From an uncultured Burkholderiales bacterium (GTDB lineage: Bacteria; Pseudomonadota; Gammaproteobacteria; Burkholderiales; Burkholderiaceae_E): a stretch of DNA of 10,059 nucleotides. Positions 1 through 6,642 of the stretch are shown here, in pieces. The translations under genes and the position numbers were made by a program. The notes under the pieces are model-generated. The model was given only the letters and a program-made list of their open reading frames with translations. It searched no databases and was not told where the DNA came from. Where the stretch lies: NCBI GenBank assembly GCA_903898725.1, contig CAIUGQ010000646.1:1-10059 (forward strand), read 5' to 3'. Each line of letters starts with the position of its first letter. Within the stretch, counting starts at the first letter, position 1.

Positions 1-1217
1 CGGAAGTAGCCGAACACCCAGACCAGGTTGGGCACGCCGGTGAACATCGCGCCGCGCCAGCCGACGGTGGCGGCGAAGTCGAGCGGACGGCCGTCGATCT
101 CGAACGGGATGTCGCCGAGCACGCTCAGCTCGAAGCCGGTCGCGGTGACGATCACGTCGGCCTCGAGCGACTCGCCCGACTTCAGCAGCACGCCGCTCGG
201 GGTGAAGCGCTCGATCTCGTCGGTGACCACCGAGGCCTGGCCGGCGCGGATCGCCTTGAACAGGTCGGCATCGGGGATGAAGGCGATCCGCTGTCGCCAC
301 GGCCGGTAGCGCGGCGTGAAGTGCCGGTCGACGTCGACCGCGTCGCCGACCTGCGCGCGCACGTTGCCGAGCAGGTCCGCGGCGAGGCTGTCGGGGTCGG
401 CGAACGCGCGGGCCTGCAGGGCCTTCTGGTCGAACAGGATCTTGCGGCGGACGATCTCGTGGATCCACTCGGGCGGCAGGTCGAGCTCGCGCAGCGTGTC
501 GGCGAGCACGTTCGCGTTGCGGCCGGTGATGAACCAGGTCGGCGAGCGCTGCAGCATGGTCACGTGCGCGCAGTGGCCGGCCAGCGCAGGCACCAGCGTC
601 GCGGCGGTCGCACCCGAGCCGATGACCACCACCCGCTTGCCGGTTGCATCGAAGTCCTCGGGCCAGTCCTGCGGATGCACGATGCGGCCGCCGAAGGTCT
701 CCATGCCCGGCCACTTCGGCGTGTAGCCGGCCTGGTGCCGGTAGTAGCCCTGGCACATCCACAGGAAGCGGGTCTCGATGCTCAGCCGCTCGCCGGTGTC
801 GAGCCGGCGCACGTCCAGCGTCCAGCGGCGCGTCGCCGACGACCAGCTCGCCCGCTCGATCGCATGACCGTAGCGGATCCGATCGCCCAGCCCGTTCTCG
901 TCGATCACCTCGCCCATGTACTTGAGGATCTCTTCGGCGGTCGCGATCGGCGCGCCCATCCAGGGCTTGAAGCGGTAGCCGAAGGTGTAGAGATCGCTGT
1001 CGGAGCGGATGCCCGGATAGCGGTGGGTGACCCAGGTGCCGCCGAAGGTGTCCTTCGACTCGAGCACGAGAAAGCGCGTGCCGGGCGACTGGGTGGCGAG
1101 GTGCCAGGCGGCGCCGATGCCGGAGATGCCGGCGCCGACGACCACCACGTCGAGCAGGCCGGCGGATGCGGCGTCGGTGTCCGCGTCGGCGGAACGGGGG
1201 TCGAGCCTTGCGTTCAT
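1..1217 (-). CDS. EthA-like FAD/NAD(P)-dependent monooxygenase (Baeyer-Villiger type), 3' end cut by window edge
   Basis: Flavoprotein monooxygenase that would insert oxygen into a ketone or oxidise a sulfur or nitrogen centre using NADPH and O2. About 405 codons are present; the family usually has about 490, so the C-terminus lies beyond base 1. The ATG at 1217 has GAGGAG five bases upstream. Seen: an FAD Rossmann motif GAGISG at residues 28-33; GGTWVTHRYPG and SDSDLYTFGYRF shortly after, as in Mycobacterium EthA; FGGRIVHPQDWP at 175-186, which fits the Baeyer-Villiger fingerprint FxGxxxHxxxW(P/D), with Trp rather than the Tyr of classical FMOs; a second nucleotide motif, GSGATA, at 200-205; and TATGFE in the last third. 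It follows the DUF993 gene after 124 nt on the same strand, so it may be co-transcribed or have its own promoter. The substrate is unknown. Family call is very secure. Confidence 0.93.
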   Translation of the reverse strand, partial: MNARLDPRSADADTDAASAGLLDVVVVGAGISGIGAAWHLATQSPGTRFLVLESKDTFGGTWVTHRYPGIRSDSDLYTFGYRFKPWMGAPIATAEEILKYMGEVIDENGLGDRIRYGHAIERASWSSATRRWTLDVRRLDTGERLSIETRFLWMCQGYYRHQAGYTPKWPGMETFGGRIVHPQDWPEDFDATGKRVVVIGSGATAATLVPALAGHCAHVTMLQRSPTWFITGRNANVLADTLRELDLPPEWIHEIVRRKILFDQKALQARAFADPDSLAADLLGNVRAQVGDAVDVDRHFTPRYRPWRQRIAFIPDADLFKAIRAGQASVVTDEIERFTPSGVLLKSGESLEADVIVTATGFELSVLGDIPFEIDGRPLDFAATVGWRGAMFTGVPNLVWVFGYF

Positions 1218-1341
1218 GTCGTCTCCTCGTCGGCCCGCCCAGGTGCGGCCGATCGGCACGGCGGCATCATCGCATCCCCGTGCCGTGCCGCGTGTCGGGG
1301 TGATCGCTGTGCGGAACACCCGCACCCCCGGATCGACCCGT
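1218..1341 (-). other. intergenic spacer between DUF993 gene and EthA-like gene
   Basis: This is a 124-nt gap with no coding potential I trust. It holds a 9-bp inverted repeat (listed separately) and a small hairpin, TGCGG/CCGCA (1310-1314 and 1320-1324, 5-nt loop), close to the DUF993 stop codon. Neither is followed by a T-run on the minus strand, so an intrinsic terminator is not supported. The ribosome-binding site GAGGAG for the next gene lies at 1223-1228. Confidence 0.5.
1254..1290. repeat. 9-bp perfect inverted repeat with 19-nt spacer
   Basis: CGGCACGGC at 1254-1262 is the exact reverse complement of GCCGTGCCG at 1282-1290. The element ends 37 nt upstream of the start codon of the EthA-like gene. 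It could form an RNA stem in the leader or be a dyad-symmetric binding site. The 28-bp centre-to-centre distance is longer than usual for a simple TetR operator. In GC-rich DNA such a repeat can also arise by chance. No U-tract follows on either side. Confidence 0.45.
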
Positions 1342-2508
1342 TCAGGTGTCGATCCCTTGGGTGACCAGGAAGGCGCGCATGCGCGCACAAGCGAGTCCGG
1401 GGTCGCTCAGCAGGCCGGCACCGTCGGCGAGCCGGAACAGCTCGGCGAGGTGCACGACGCTGCGCGCCGACTGCTGCCCGCCGACCATCACGAAGTGGGA
1501 CTGCAGCCCGTTGAGCCAGGCCAGGAACACCAGCCCGGTCTTGTAGAAGCGGGTGGGCGCACCGAAGACGTGGCGCGACAGCGGGACCGTCGGACCGAGG
1601 ATCGCGTGGAAGGCCGCGACGTCGCCCCGGGCCAGCGCGCCGAGCGCGGCCGACGCCGCCGGCGCGATCGCATCGAAGATCCCGAGCAGCGCGTCCGAGT
1701 GGCCGTGCGCGTCGCCCGCGATCAGCTCGGCGAAGTCGAAGTCGTCGCCGGTGTACATCCGCACGCCCGGCGCGAGCCTGCGCCGCATCGCGATCTCGCG
1801 GTCCTTGTCGAGCAGCGAGACCTTCACGCCATCGATCTTCGCGGCGTTGCGGTTGATCACCTCGACCGCGACGTCCATCGCCTCGTCGAGCGCGTCATGC
1901 CCCCAGTAGCCGGCGAGCGCCGGATCGAACATGTCGCCCAGCCAGTGCAGGATCACCGGCTCGCGCACCTGCGACAGCAGCCGGTCGTAGACGAGGCCGT
2001 ACTGGTCGGGCGAGCGCGCACATTCGGCGAGCGCGCGGCTCGCCATCACGATCAGCCGTCCGCCCAGCCCTTCGATCGCCTCGGCCTGGTGCTCGTAGGC
2101 CTCGATCACGTCGGCCACCGTCAGCCGCTCGCCGGGCACCAGATGGTCGGTGCCGCAGCCCGAGACCACGCGGGCACCCGGATGGTCCTTCGAGGCGTCG
2201 ATCGAGCGGCGGATCAGCTCGAGCGAGGTCGGCCAGTCGAGGCCCATGCCGCGCTGCGCGGTGTCCATCGCCTCTGCCACGCCGAGCCCCAGGCGCCACA
2301 GCCGCCGGCGGCCGTCGAGCGTCGCGTCCCAGTCCACCGCGCTGCCGACCCAGGGGTCGAGCGTCGACAGCGGGTCGGCGACGACGTGCGCTGCGGCGTA
2401 GGCGATCCGGGAGAACGGCCCCGGTGCGGCATCGGGGTAGCCGCGCGGCGCCGACGTGGTGAAGCGCGCGAGCCGGCCGTCGGCGCCGGGCAGGGTGATC
2501 GTGGGCAT
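1342..2508 (-). CDS. DUF993 family protein (DHDPS/aldolase-like TIM barrel)
   Basis: A 388-residue protein of the DUF993 family, often annotated as 'dihydrodipicolinate synthase family'; function unestablished. The ATG at 2508 (MPTITLPGADG) is preferred over the upstream in-frame start at 2583, because the extra 25 residues look unlike the family N-terminus and GGAAG lies 9 nt before 2508. Features matching the Schiff-base TIM-barrel fold: SGCGTDHL at about 116-123, PVILHWLG at about 184-191 where DHDPS has its YN.P strand, and IDGVKVS at about 225-231. Lys229 there is at the Schiff-base lysine position, followed by MYTGDD as in the 'sGdD' strand. The DHDPS strand tyrosine appears replaced by His-Trp. 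Inferred role: a lyase or aldolase acting on the compound handled by the upstream cluster. It sits 120 nt after dctM on the same strand, so it may be the last gene of that operon or have its own promoter. Confidence 0.88.
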   Translation of the reverse strand: MPTITLPGADGRLARFTTSAPRGYPDAAPGPFSRIAYAAAHVVADPLSTLDPWVGSAVDWDATLDGRRRLWRLGLGVAEAMDTAQRGMGLDWPTSLELIRRSIDASKDHPGARVVSGCGTDHLVPGERLTVADVIEAYEHQAEAIEGLGGRLIVMASRALAECARSPDQYGLVYDRLLSQVREPVILHWLGDMFDPALAGYWGHDALDEAMDVAVEVINRNAAKIDGVKVSLLDKDREIAMRRRLAPGVRMYTGDDFDFAELIAGDAHGHSDALLGIFDAIAPAASAALGALARGDVAAFHAILGPTVPLSRHVFGAPTRFYKTGLVFLAWLNGLQSHFVMVGGQQSARSVVHLAELFRLADGAGLLSDPGLACARMRAFLVTQGIDT

Positions 2509-2628
2509 GGCGCGGATCTTCCGGTCCGGACCTGCCAGCGTCAACCCGAGACCGACCGGTGCACGCGGAGCACCGACGCGCACACCAGCCGAACGGGCGG
2601 CGGCGCTGACCCGCAGGCCTTCACCCGG
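2509..2628 (-). promoter_or_regulatory. 120-nt leader of the DUF993 gene with possible promoter elements
   Basis: On the minus strand this gap carries TTGACG (2544-2539), a good match to a sigma-70 -35 box. Seventeen bases later comes GAAGAT (2521-2516), only a poor -10 match and very close to the start codon. A perfect 10-bp palindrome, GGTCCGGACC, lies at 2523-2532 between the two. These could mark a regulated internal promoter, but the -10 match is weak and GC-rich palindromes occur by chance. No terminator is visible after dctM. Confidence 0.25.
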
Positions 2629-3912
2629 TCAGCCGAGCAGGCCCCACACCACGCGGGTCAGGGCGGGCACGTAGGTGATCACGAACAGCGCCACGATGGC
2701 GGCACCGAGTAGCGGCCACAGCGCGCGCGTGATCTCGCCGATGCCGGCGTGAGCAAGCTTCGCCGCGACGAACAGCGTGCCGCCCACCGGCGGCGTGTAG
2801 AGCGCGATCGCGAGATTGGCGGTCATCACCACGCCGAGGTGGACGAGGTCGATGCCGAAGCTCTTGGCCAGCGGCAGCAACAGCGGAACCGTCAGCAGCA
2901 TCGCGGGAAGCGGCTCGATGAAGATGCCCAGCACCAGCAGTGCGACGTTGACCATCAGCAGGAACATCCACGGCTCGCTCGCGACCGCACGGATCCAGTC
3001 GGCCATCTGAGTGGCGACCTGTTCGACGGTCATCAGCCACGCCAGCGCGCCGGTGGCGCCGATCACCAGCATCACCGTCGCACTCGTCGCGAAGGCATTG
3101 ACCAGCAGCCGCGGCAGATCGGCGACGCGCAGGTCGCGGTACAGCAGCAGCGAGACCGACAGGCCGTAGACGACCGCGACCGCGGCCGACTCGGTCGGCG
3201 TGAACAGACCCGACCAGATCCCGCCCACGATGATCACCGGCATCGCGAGCGCGGGCCCGGCTTCGCGGAACGCCGCGATCAGCACGCGTCCGGACGGACG
3301 GCCGTCGCCGGCATCGCAGCCATTGCGCCGGCCGTAGACCATGCACACGACAATCAGGCCCAACGCCGCGACGAGCGCAGGCACGAGGCCCGCCATCGAA
3401 AGCTGCCGCATCGAGACGCCGCTCATGAACGCGTACACGAGAAAGGGTATCGACAGCGGCATCAGCAGCGCGAGGGTGCCCGCGACCGCGAGGAGCGCCG
3501 CCGCGAAACCACGCGAGTAGCCTCGGGCGACCATCGCCGGGATCACCAGCGATCCGATCGCGGCGGTGTCGGCGATCGCCGACCCCGACACGCCGCCGAA
3601 CATCAGGCACGACACCACGGTGACGACCCCCAGGCCGCCCGGCAGGAACCCCAGGAGCGCCCGCGCGAAGTCGACGATGCGCCGCCCCACGCCGCCAGCC
3701 GACAGGATCTCGCCCGCGAAGATGAAGAGCGGCACCGCGATCAGGATGAAGGGCTCGACCCCGCCTATGAAGGTCAGCGCGATCGTCTCGAACGGATGCG
3801 ACAGGCCACCGGCGGCAATGGTGCCGAGCGTTGCCGCCAGCAGCGCGATCATCAGCGGCACGCCCCCTAGGGCGAGCAGGAAGAATCCCGCGAGCAGGAT
3901 GCCGGCGATCAT
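2629..3912 (-). CDS. dctM: TRAP transporter large permease, DctM family
   Basis: Large (12-13 TM) membrane subunit of a tripartite ATP-independent periplasmic transporter. It couples uptake of an organic acid to an ion gradient in the inner membrane. The protein is 427 residues, the normal DctM length. I chose the ATG at 3912 because it starts directly with a hydrophobic helix (MIAGILLAGFFLLALGG), has GGAG 7 nt upstream, and forms an ATGA overlap with dctQ. Longer in-frame starts upstream translate as arginine-rich shadow sequence. Family landmarks: GGVSGSAIADTAAIG at about 106-120, PAMVARGYSRGFAAAL at about 125-140, GLFTPTESAAVA at about 236-247, and LYTPPVGGTLFVAAK at about 351-365. The helix usually carrying PPSI reads MPLSIP here. 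The gene is third in a P-Q-M order. The dct label denotes the family and does not show that C4-dicarboxylates are the substrate. Confidence 0.95.
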   Translation of the reverse strand: MIAGILLAGFFLLALGGVPLMIALLAATLGTIAAGGLSHPFETIALTFIGGVEPFILIAVPLFIFAGEILSAGGVGRRIVDFARALLGFLPGGLGVVTVVSCLMFGGVSGSAIADTAAIGSLVIPAMVARGYSRGFAAALLAVAGTLALLMPLSIPFLVYAFMSGVSMRQLSMAGLVPALVAALGLIVVCMVYGRRNGCDAGDGRPSGRVLIAAFREAGPALAMPVIIVGGIWSGLFTPTESAAVAVVYGLSVSLLLYRDLRVADLPRLLVNAFATSATVMLVIGATGALAWLMTVEQVATQMADWIRAVASEPWMFLLMVNVALLVLGIFIEPLPAMLLTVPLLLPLAKSFGIDLVHLGVVMTANLAIALYTPPVGGTLFVAAKLAHAGIGEITRALWPLLGAAIVALFVITYVPALTRVVWGLLG

Positions 3913-4514
3913 CGCGATGCTCCGGAGAGCGGGGGCTCGACAGCGCGGTCCTCGGCGCCAGCGGCCAGCGGGTCGGGTATCGAGAGCCGCGGCAGGCCGC
4001 GCGCGCTGCGCGCGAGGTCGCGGCAGACGAACACGAGCATCGCCGCGCAGCCGACCGGCATGCCCAGGTACTGGAGGGTCATCGGCACGCCGAGCACCGA
4101 CAGCTCGTTGCCCCAGCCTGCGGCCGACAGCCGGGTGCCGTAGTACACGAGGAGCGCGAGCACGGCTGCGGTGAGCGTGCCCACCGCGAGATCGGCGACC
4201 CGGCGTGCACCGCCGTGCACCCCATCGATGAACTCGGTGATCGTCATCTGCGCGCCGCGGCGGGTCGCACTCGCACCGCCGAGGAAGGTCACCCACACCA
4301 TCATCATCTCGGCCAGTTCGGTGACCGCGGCGAGGTCACGCCCGAACAGGTGCAGCAGGACGTTGACGAAGACCAGCGCGATCATCGTCGCGCCGATCAC
4401 GACCACCGCCCAGTCGATCGCGTCGCCCAGCCGGCGCAGCGCCGGCGGCTCGGGCGGCACAGGCGGCAGCAGTCCCGCGACGCGGCGGGCCGCGGGGTAC
4501 GAAGGCAGGCTCAT
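3909..4514 (-). CDS. dctQ: TRAP transporter small permease, DctQ family
   Basis: Small membrane subunit that pairs with DctM. It has 201 residues, slightly longer than usual because of proline-rich N-terminal (residues 17-24) and acidic C-terminal extensions. Four hydrophobic segments can be seen at about 34-57, 67-80, 107-126 and 142-164. The segment MMMVWVTFLGGASATRRGAQ (about 70-89) matches the family's 'W..f.G.a...r.g.h' pattern. The ATG at 4514 overlaps the dctP stop by four bases (ATGA), and its own stop overlaps the dctM start in the same way. This implies translational coupling and balanced expression of the three subunits. No strong Shine-Dalgarno sequence precedes the start, as expected for a coupled gene. 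Confidence 0.93.
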   Translation of the reverse strand: MSLPSYPAARRVAGLLPPVPPEPPALRRLGDAIDWAVVVIGATMIALVFVNVLLHLFGRDLAAVTELAEMMMVWVTFLGGASATRRGAQMTITEFIDGVHGGARRVADLAVGTLTAAVLALLVYYGTRLSAAGWGNELSVLGVPMTLQYLGMPVGCAAMLVFVCRDLARSARGLPRLSIPDPLAAGAEDRAVEPPLSGASR

Positions 4515-5506
4515 TTGGCCGACATCGCCTTGCGGACAGCGTCGGCATCGGCCAGCAGCGCGTCGACGTCGGCGCCGTACTTCTCGCGCGCCCTCACATA
4601 GGTCGGCTGCACCGCCTCGCGGAAGGGCCCGAGCGCGGGCCGACCGATCTTCGCGCCTTTGGCCTGCATGTCAGCGATCTGCTGGGCCTCGGCGGCCGCC
4701 ACCTCCTTGCGGCTGAATGCCGCAGCCTCGATCGCAGCGCGCTGAACCGCATCGCGGTCGGCCGCCGAGAGCCTCTGCCACGTCCTTTCGGAGACGGTGA
4801 GCGGAATCGGGCTGTAGACGTGCTGGGTCAGCGTGACGTTGGGCGCGACCTCGTAGAACTTGTTCGCGTGGATGGTGTCGATCGGGTTCTCCTGGCCCGC
4901 GACCGCGCCCTGCTGGATCGCGAGATACACCTCGGGCAGCGGCATGATCTGGACCGCGAAGCCCATCGACTCGAGCGTCCACCGCATCATCTCGTTGGGA
5001 AACGTGCGCAGCTTCCTGCCCTTCGCGTCTGCGGGCGTGAGCAGGGGATCGCGGGTGGTCATCGAGCGGAAGCCCGCCTCGAAGGTGGACAGGAAGCGGA
5101 AGCCCTTCTCGGGTCCCTTCGCGAACTGCGCCTGCAGCCACTTCGACTCGTCGTAGAGCTTCCAGCCCTGCTCGTAGGTCTCGACCATGTAGGGCAGCGC
5201 GGTGAGGTTCAGGGTCGGGATGTGCGTCGCGTAGCTGCCCGTGCCCGACACGGTGAAATCGATGCCGCCGAGCTGCAGCTGCTCGATGCCCTTCGGGTCG
5301 TTGGCGAGCTGACCGGCCGGATAGATCTGCAGCTTGTAGCGGCCCTGCGTGTACTGCGCGAGCCGCTCGCCGAACACTTCAGCGGACTTCTGGCGCAGCC
5401 CGCCGGGCTGGTCGGTGTGACTGAACTTCAGCACCGTCTGGGCGCCCGACTGGGCAGCCATCGCGGCTCCCAGGACAAACAATGCGGTCTTGAGCATGGT
5501 GATCAT
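4511..5506 (-). CDS. dctP: TRAP transporter substrate-binding protein, DctP family
   Basis: Periplasmic extracytoplasmic solute receptor of 331 residues, the usual length. A Sec signal peptide covers residues 1 to about 22 (hydrophobic TALFVLGAAMAA, likely cleavage after SGA). The mature protein opens with TVLKFSHTDQPG, the typical DctP first strand. Other landmarks: GIEQLQLGGIDF (73-84), GRKLRTFPNEMM (163-174), VYLAIQQGAVAGQENP (193-208). Arg167 is in the position of the conserved arginine that salt-bridges the substrate carboxylate in DctP proteins, which supports an organic-acid ligand. The ATG at 5506 is preferred over the ATG at 5497 because GAGGAG lies 6 nt before it. It follows the Gfo/Idh gene by 34 nt and starts the P-Q-M set. 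The exact ligand cannot be read from sequence. Confidence 0.95.
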   Translation of the reverse strand: MITMLKTALFVLGAAMAAQSGAQTVLKFSHTDQPGGLRQKSAEVFGERLAQYTQGRYKLQIYPAGQLANDPKGIEQLQLGGIDFTVSGTGSYATHIPTLNLTALPYMVETYEQGWKLYDESKWLQAQFAKGPEKGFRFLSTFEAGFRSMTTRDPLLTPADAKGRKLRTFPNEMMRWTLESMGFAVQIMPLPEVYLAIQQGAVAGQENPIDTIHANKFYEVAPNVTLTQHVYSPIPLTVSERTWQRLSAADRDAVQRAAIEAAAFSRKEVAAAEAQQIADMQAKGAKIGRPALGPFREAVQPTYVRAREKYGADVDALLADADAVRKAMSAK

Positions 5507-5540
5507 CGGTGTCTCCTCGGTGTCGTGATCGGGCGCGGGC

Positions 5541-6635
5541 TCAGGCGGCCCGATTCGCCCCGGATGGCCCGCCGTCCGGGGCGTGCCTGCGGCTCGGCGG
5601 CGACGCGAGGCCGATCCGCCGTTCTTCCCGGTGCGACCGGTAGATCGCCTCCTGGATGTCGATATTCAGCAGGTAGTCACGCCCCAGGTTCTCGGCGGGC
5701 GCCTCACCTCGGGCGAACGCCAGCACGTGCGCCTGCAGCGCGCGCACCGCGCCGCCCGCGAAGGTGTCCGGGCCACGGTCGTAGTGGTGCTCGTGCTCCG
5801 GTCCCCCGTGCCGCTTGAACCACAGACGGGCCTGTCCGTCGAGTCGCAGCACGCCCCCCGAGCCCTCCAGCCACATCTCGCCCATCGTGCGCCGCGGGTC
5901 GTCCGCGACATGGTCGTTGAGCCGGTTACCGTCGAAGAGTCCGGTTGCACCGCCCTCGAACTCGAAGATCACGTAGCCCGCGTCCTCGCCCGCGATCGCC
6001 GGATTGATCCGTCGCAGCCTCGCGGTGACGGCCACGACCTCGCCGAGCAGGAAGCGGAAGGTGTCGACGAAGTGGATTGCGGTCTCGTAGACGAGCAGCC
6101 TCGGCATCGACTGGAAATAGGGCTGCCGATCGAGGTAGGCGCGCGGCCCCTGGCCGTCACCGGGGCGCAGACGGAAGGCGATACCGTGCGGCGTCCCGAG
6201 CTCGCCAGCCCGCAGCAGCCGGTGCGCCTCGCGATACCAGGGTGCGAAGCGGAAGTTTTCGTGCACGACCAGCGGCACGCCTGCCGTCTCGGCTGCCTCG
6301 ACGACCGCGAGCGCCTCGCCGGGCGTCGGCGCCAGCGCCTTCTGGCAGACGATCACCCGAGCGAAGCGTGCGGCCTCGCGCACCAGCTCGAGGTGGGTCG
6401 CGGGCGGTGTCACGATGTCGACGATGTCGGGCCGCAGCGCCTCGAGCATCCGGCGCGCGTCCGCGAAGACGGACAGGTCGTCGTGCGCGAGCGCAGCCTG
6501 CCGAAGCCGCTCCGGATCGCTGTCGCAGAGCCCGAGCAGTGTCGCGTCCGGCAGGGTGCGCCAGGCCTCGAGATGGAACCGGCTGAAGTAGCCGGTGCCG
6601 ATCACCGCGACCGTCAGCGGCGGGCGTGTGCGCAT
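5541..6635 (-). CDS. Gfo/Idh/MocA family NAD(P)-dependent oxidoreductase
   Basis: Soluble sugar- or cyclitol-type dehydrogenase of 364 residues. The N-terminal Rossmann domain begins VAVIGTGYFSRFH (G13, G15), with an acidic CDSD after strand 2. VTPPATH (75-81) and CQKALAPT (97-104) correspond to the family's 'TP...H' and 'EKP' segments; Lys99 is the likely catalytic lysine. The C-terminal domain has ENFRFAPWYREA (126-137) and YETAIHFVDTFRFLLGE (183-199), with His188 in the catalytic-histidine position and Glu184 where many relatives have Asp. I chose the ATG at 6635, 7 nt after the preceding stop; the in-frame extension to 6911 lies inside the neighbouring dehydrogenase gene and reads as shadow sequence. 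The Shine-Dalgarno is weak, suggesting coupling to the upstream gene. The final ~20 residues (Pro/Gly/Arg rich) look like a disordered tail. The substrate is probably a polyhydroxylated compound, inferred from family and context. Confidence 0.93.
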   Translation of the reverse strand: MRTRPPLTVAVIGTGYFSRFHLEAWRTLPDATLLGLCDSDPERLRQAALAHDDLSVFADARRMLEALRPDIVDIVTPPATHLELVREAARFARVIVCQKALAPTPGEALAVVEAAETAGVPLVVHENFRFAPWYREAHRLLRAGELGTPHGIAFRLRPGDGQGPRAYLDRQPYFQSMPRLLVYETAIHFVDTFRFLLGEVVAVTARLRRINPAIAGEDAGYVIFEFEGGATGLFDGNRLNDHVADDPRRTMGEMWLEGSGGVLRLDGQARLWFKRHGGPEHEHHYDRGPDTFAGGAVRALQAHVLAFARGEAPAENLGRDYLLNIDIQEAIYRSHREERRIGLASPPSRRHAPDGGPSGANRAA

Positions 6636-6642
6636 GAGGGTC

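Noticed and set aside
1297..1330. Intrinsic terminator after the DUF993 gene
   Set aside because: Short competing stems (TGCGG/CCGCA, GGGGTG/CACCCC) are present, but no T-run follows on the minus strand.
321..2712. Long plus-strand open frames (321-1364, 1027-2712)
   Set aside because: They lie antisense to the EthA-like and DUF993 genes, have low-complexity Arg/Ala/Asp/His-rich translations and match no family. Long antisense frames are expected in GC-rich DNA.
2749..3870. Plus-strand 373-codon open frame
   Set aside because: Antisense to dctM; the translation is almost entirely charged and polar residues with no fold pattern, a mirror of the hydrophobic codons of the membrane protein.
3913..4296. 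N-terminal extension of DctM to an upstream start
   Set aside because: The extra 128 residues are Arg/Ala-rich shadow of dctQ; the ATG at 3912 has GGAG 7 nt upstream and an ATGA overlap with dctQ.
2629..5506. Assigning the TRAP system to C4-dicarboxylates
   Set aside because: The DctPQM names denote families; receptors of this family bind many organic acids, and no residue pattern here identifies the ligand.
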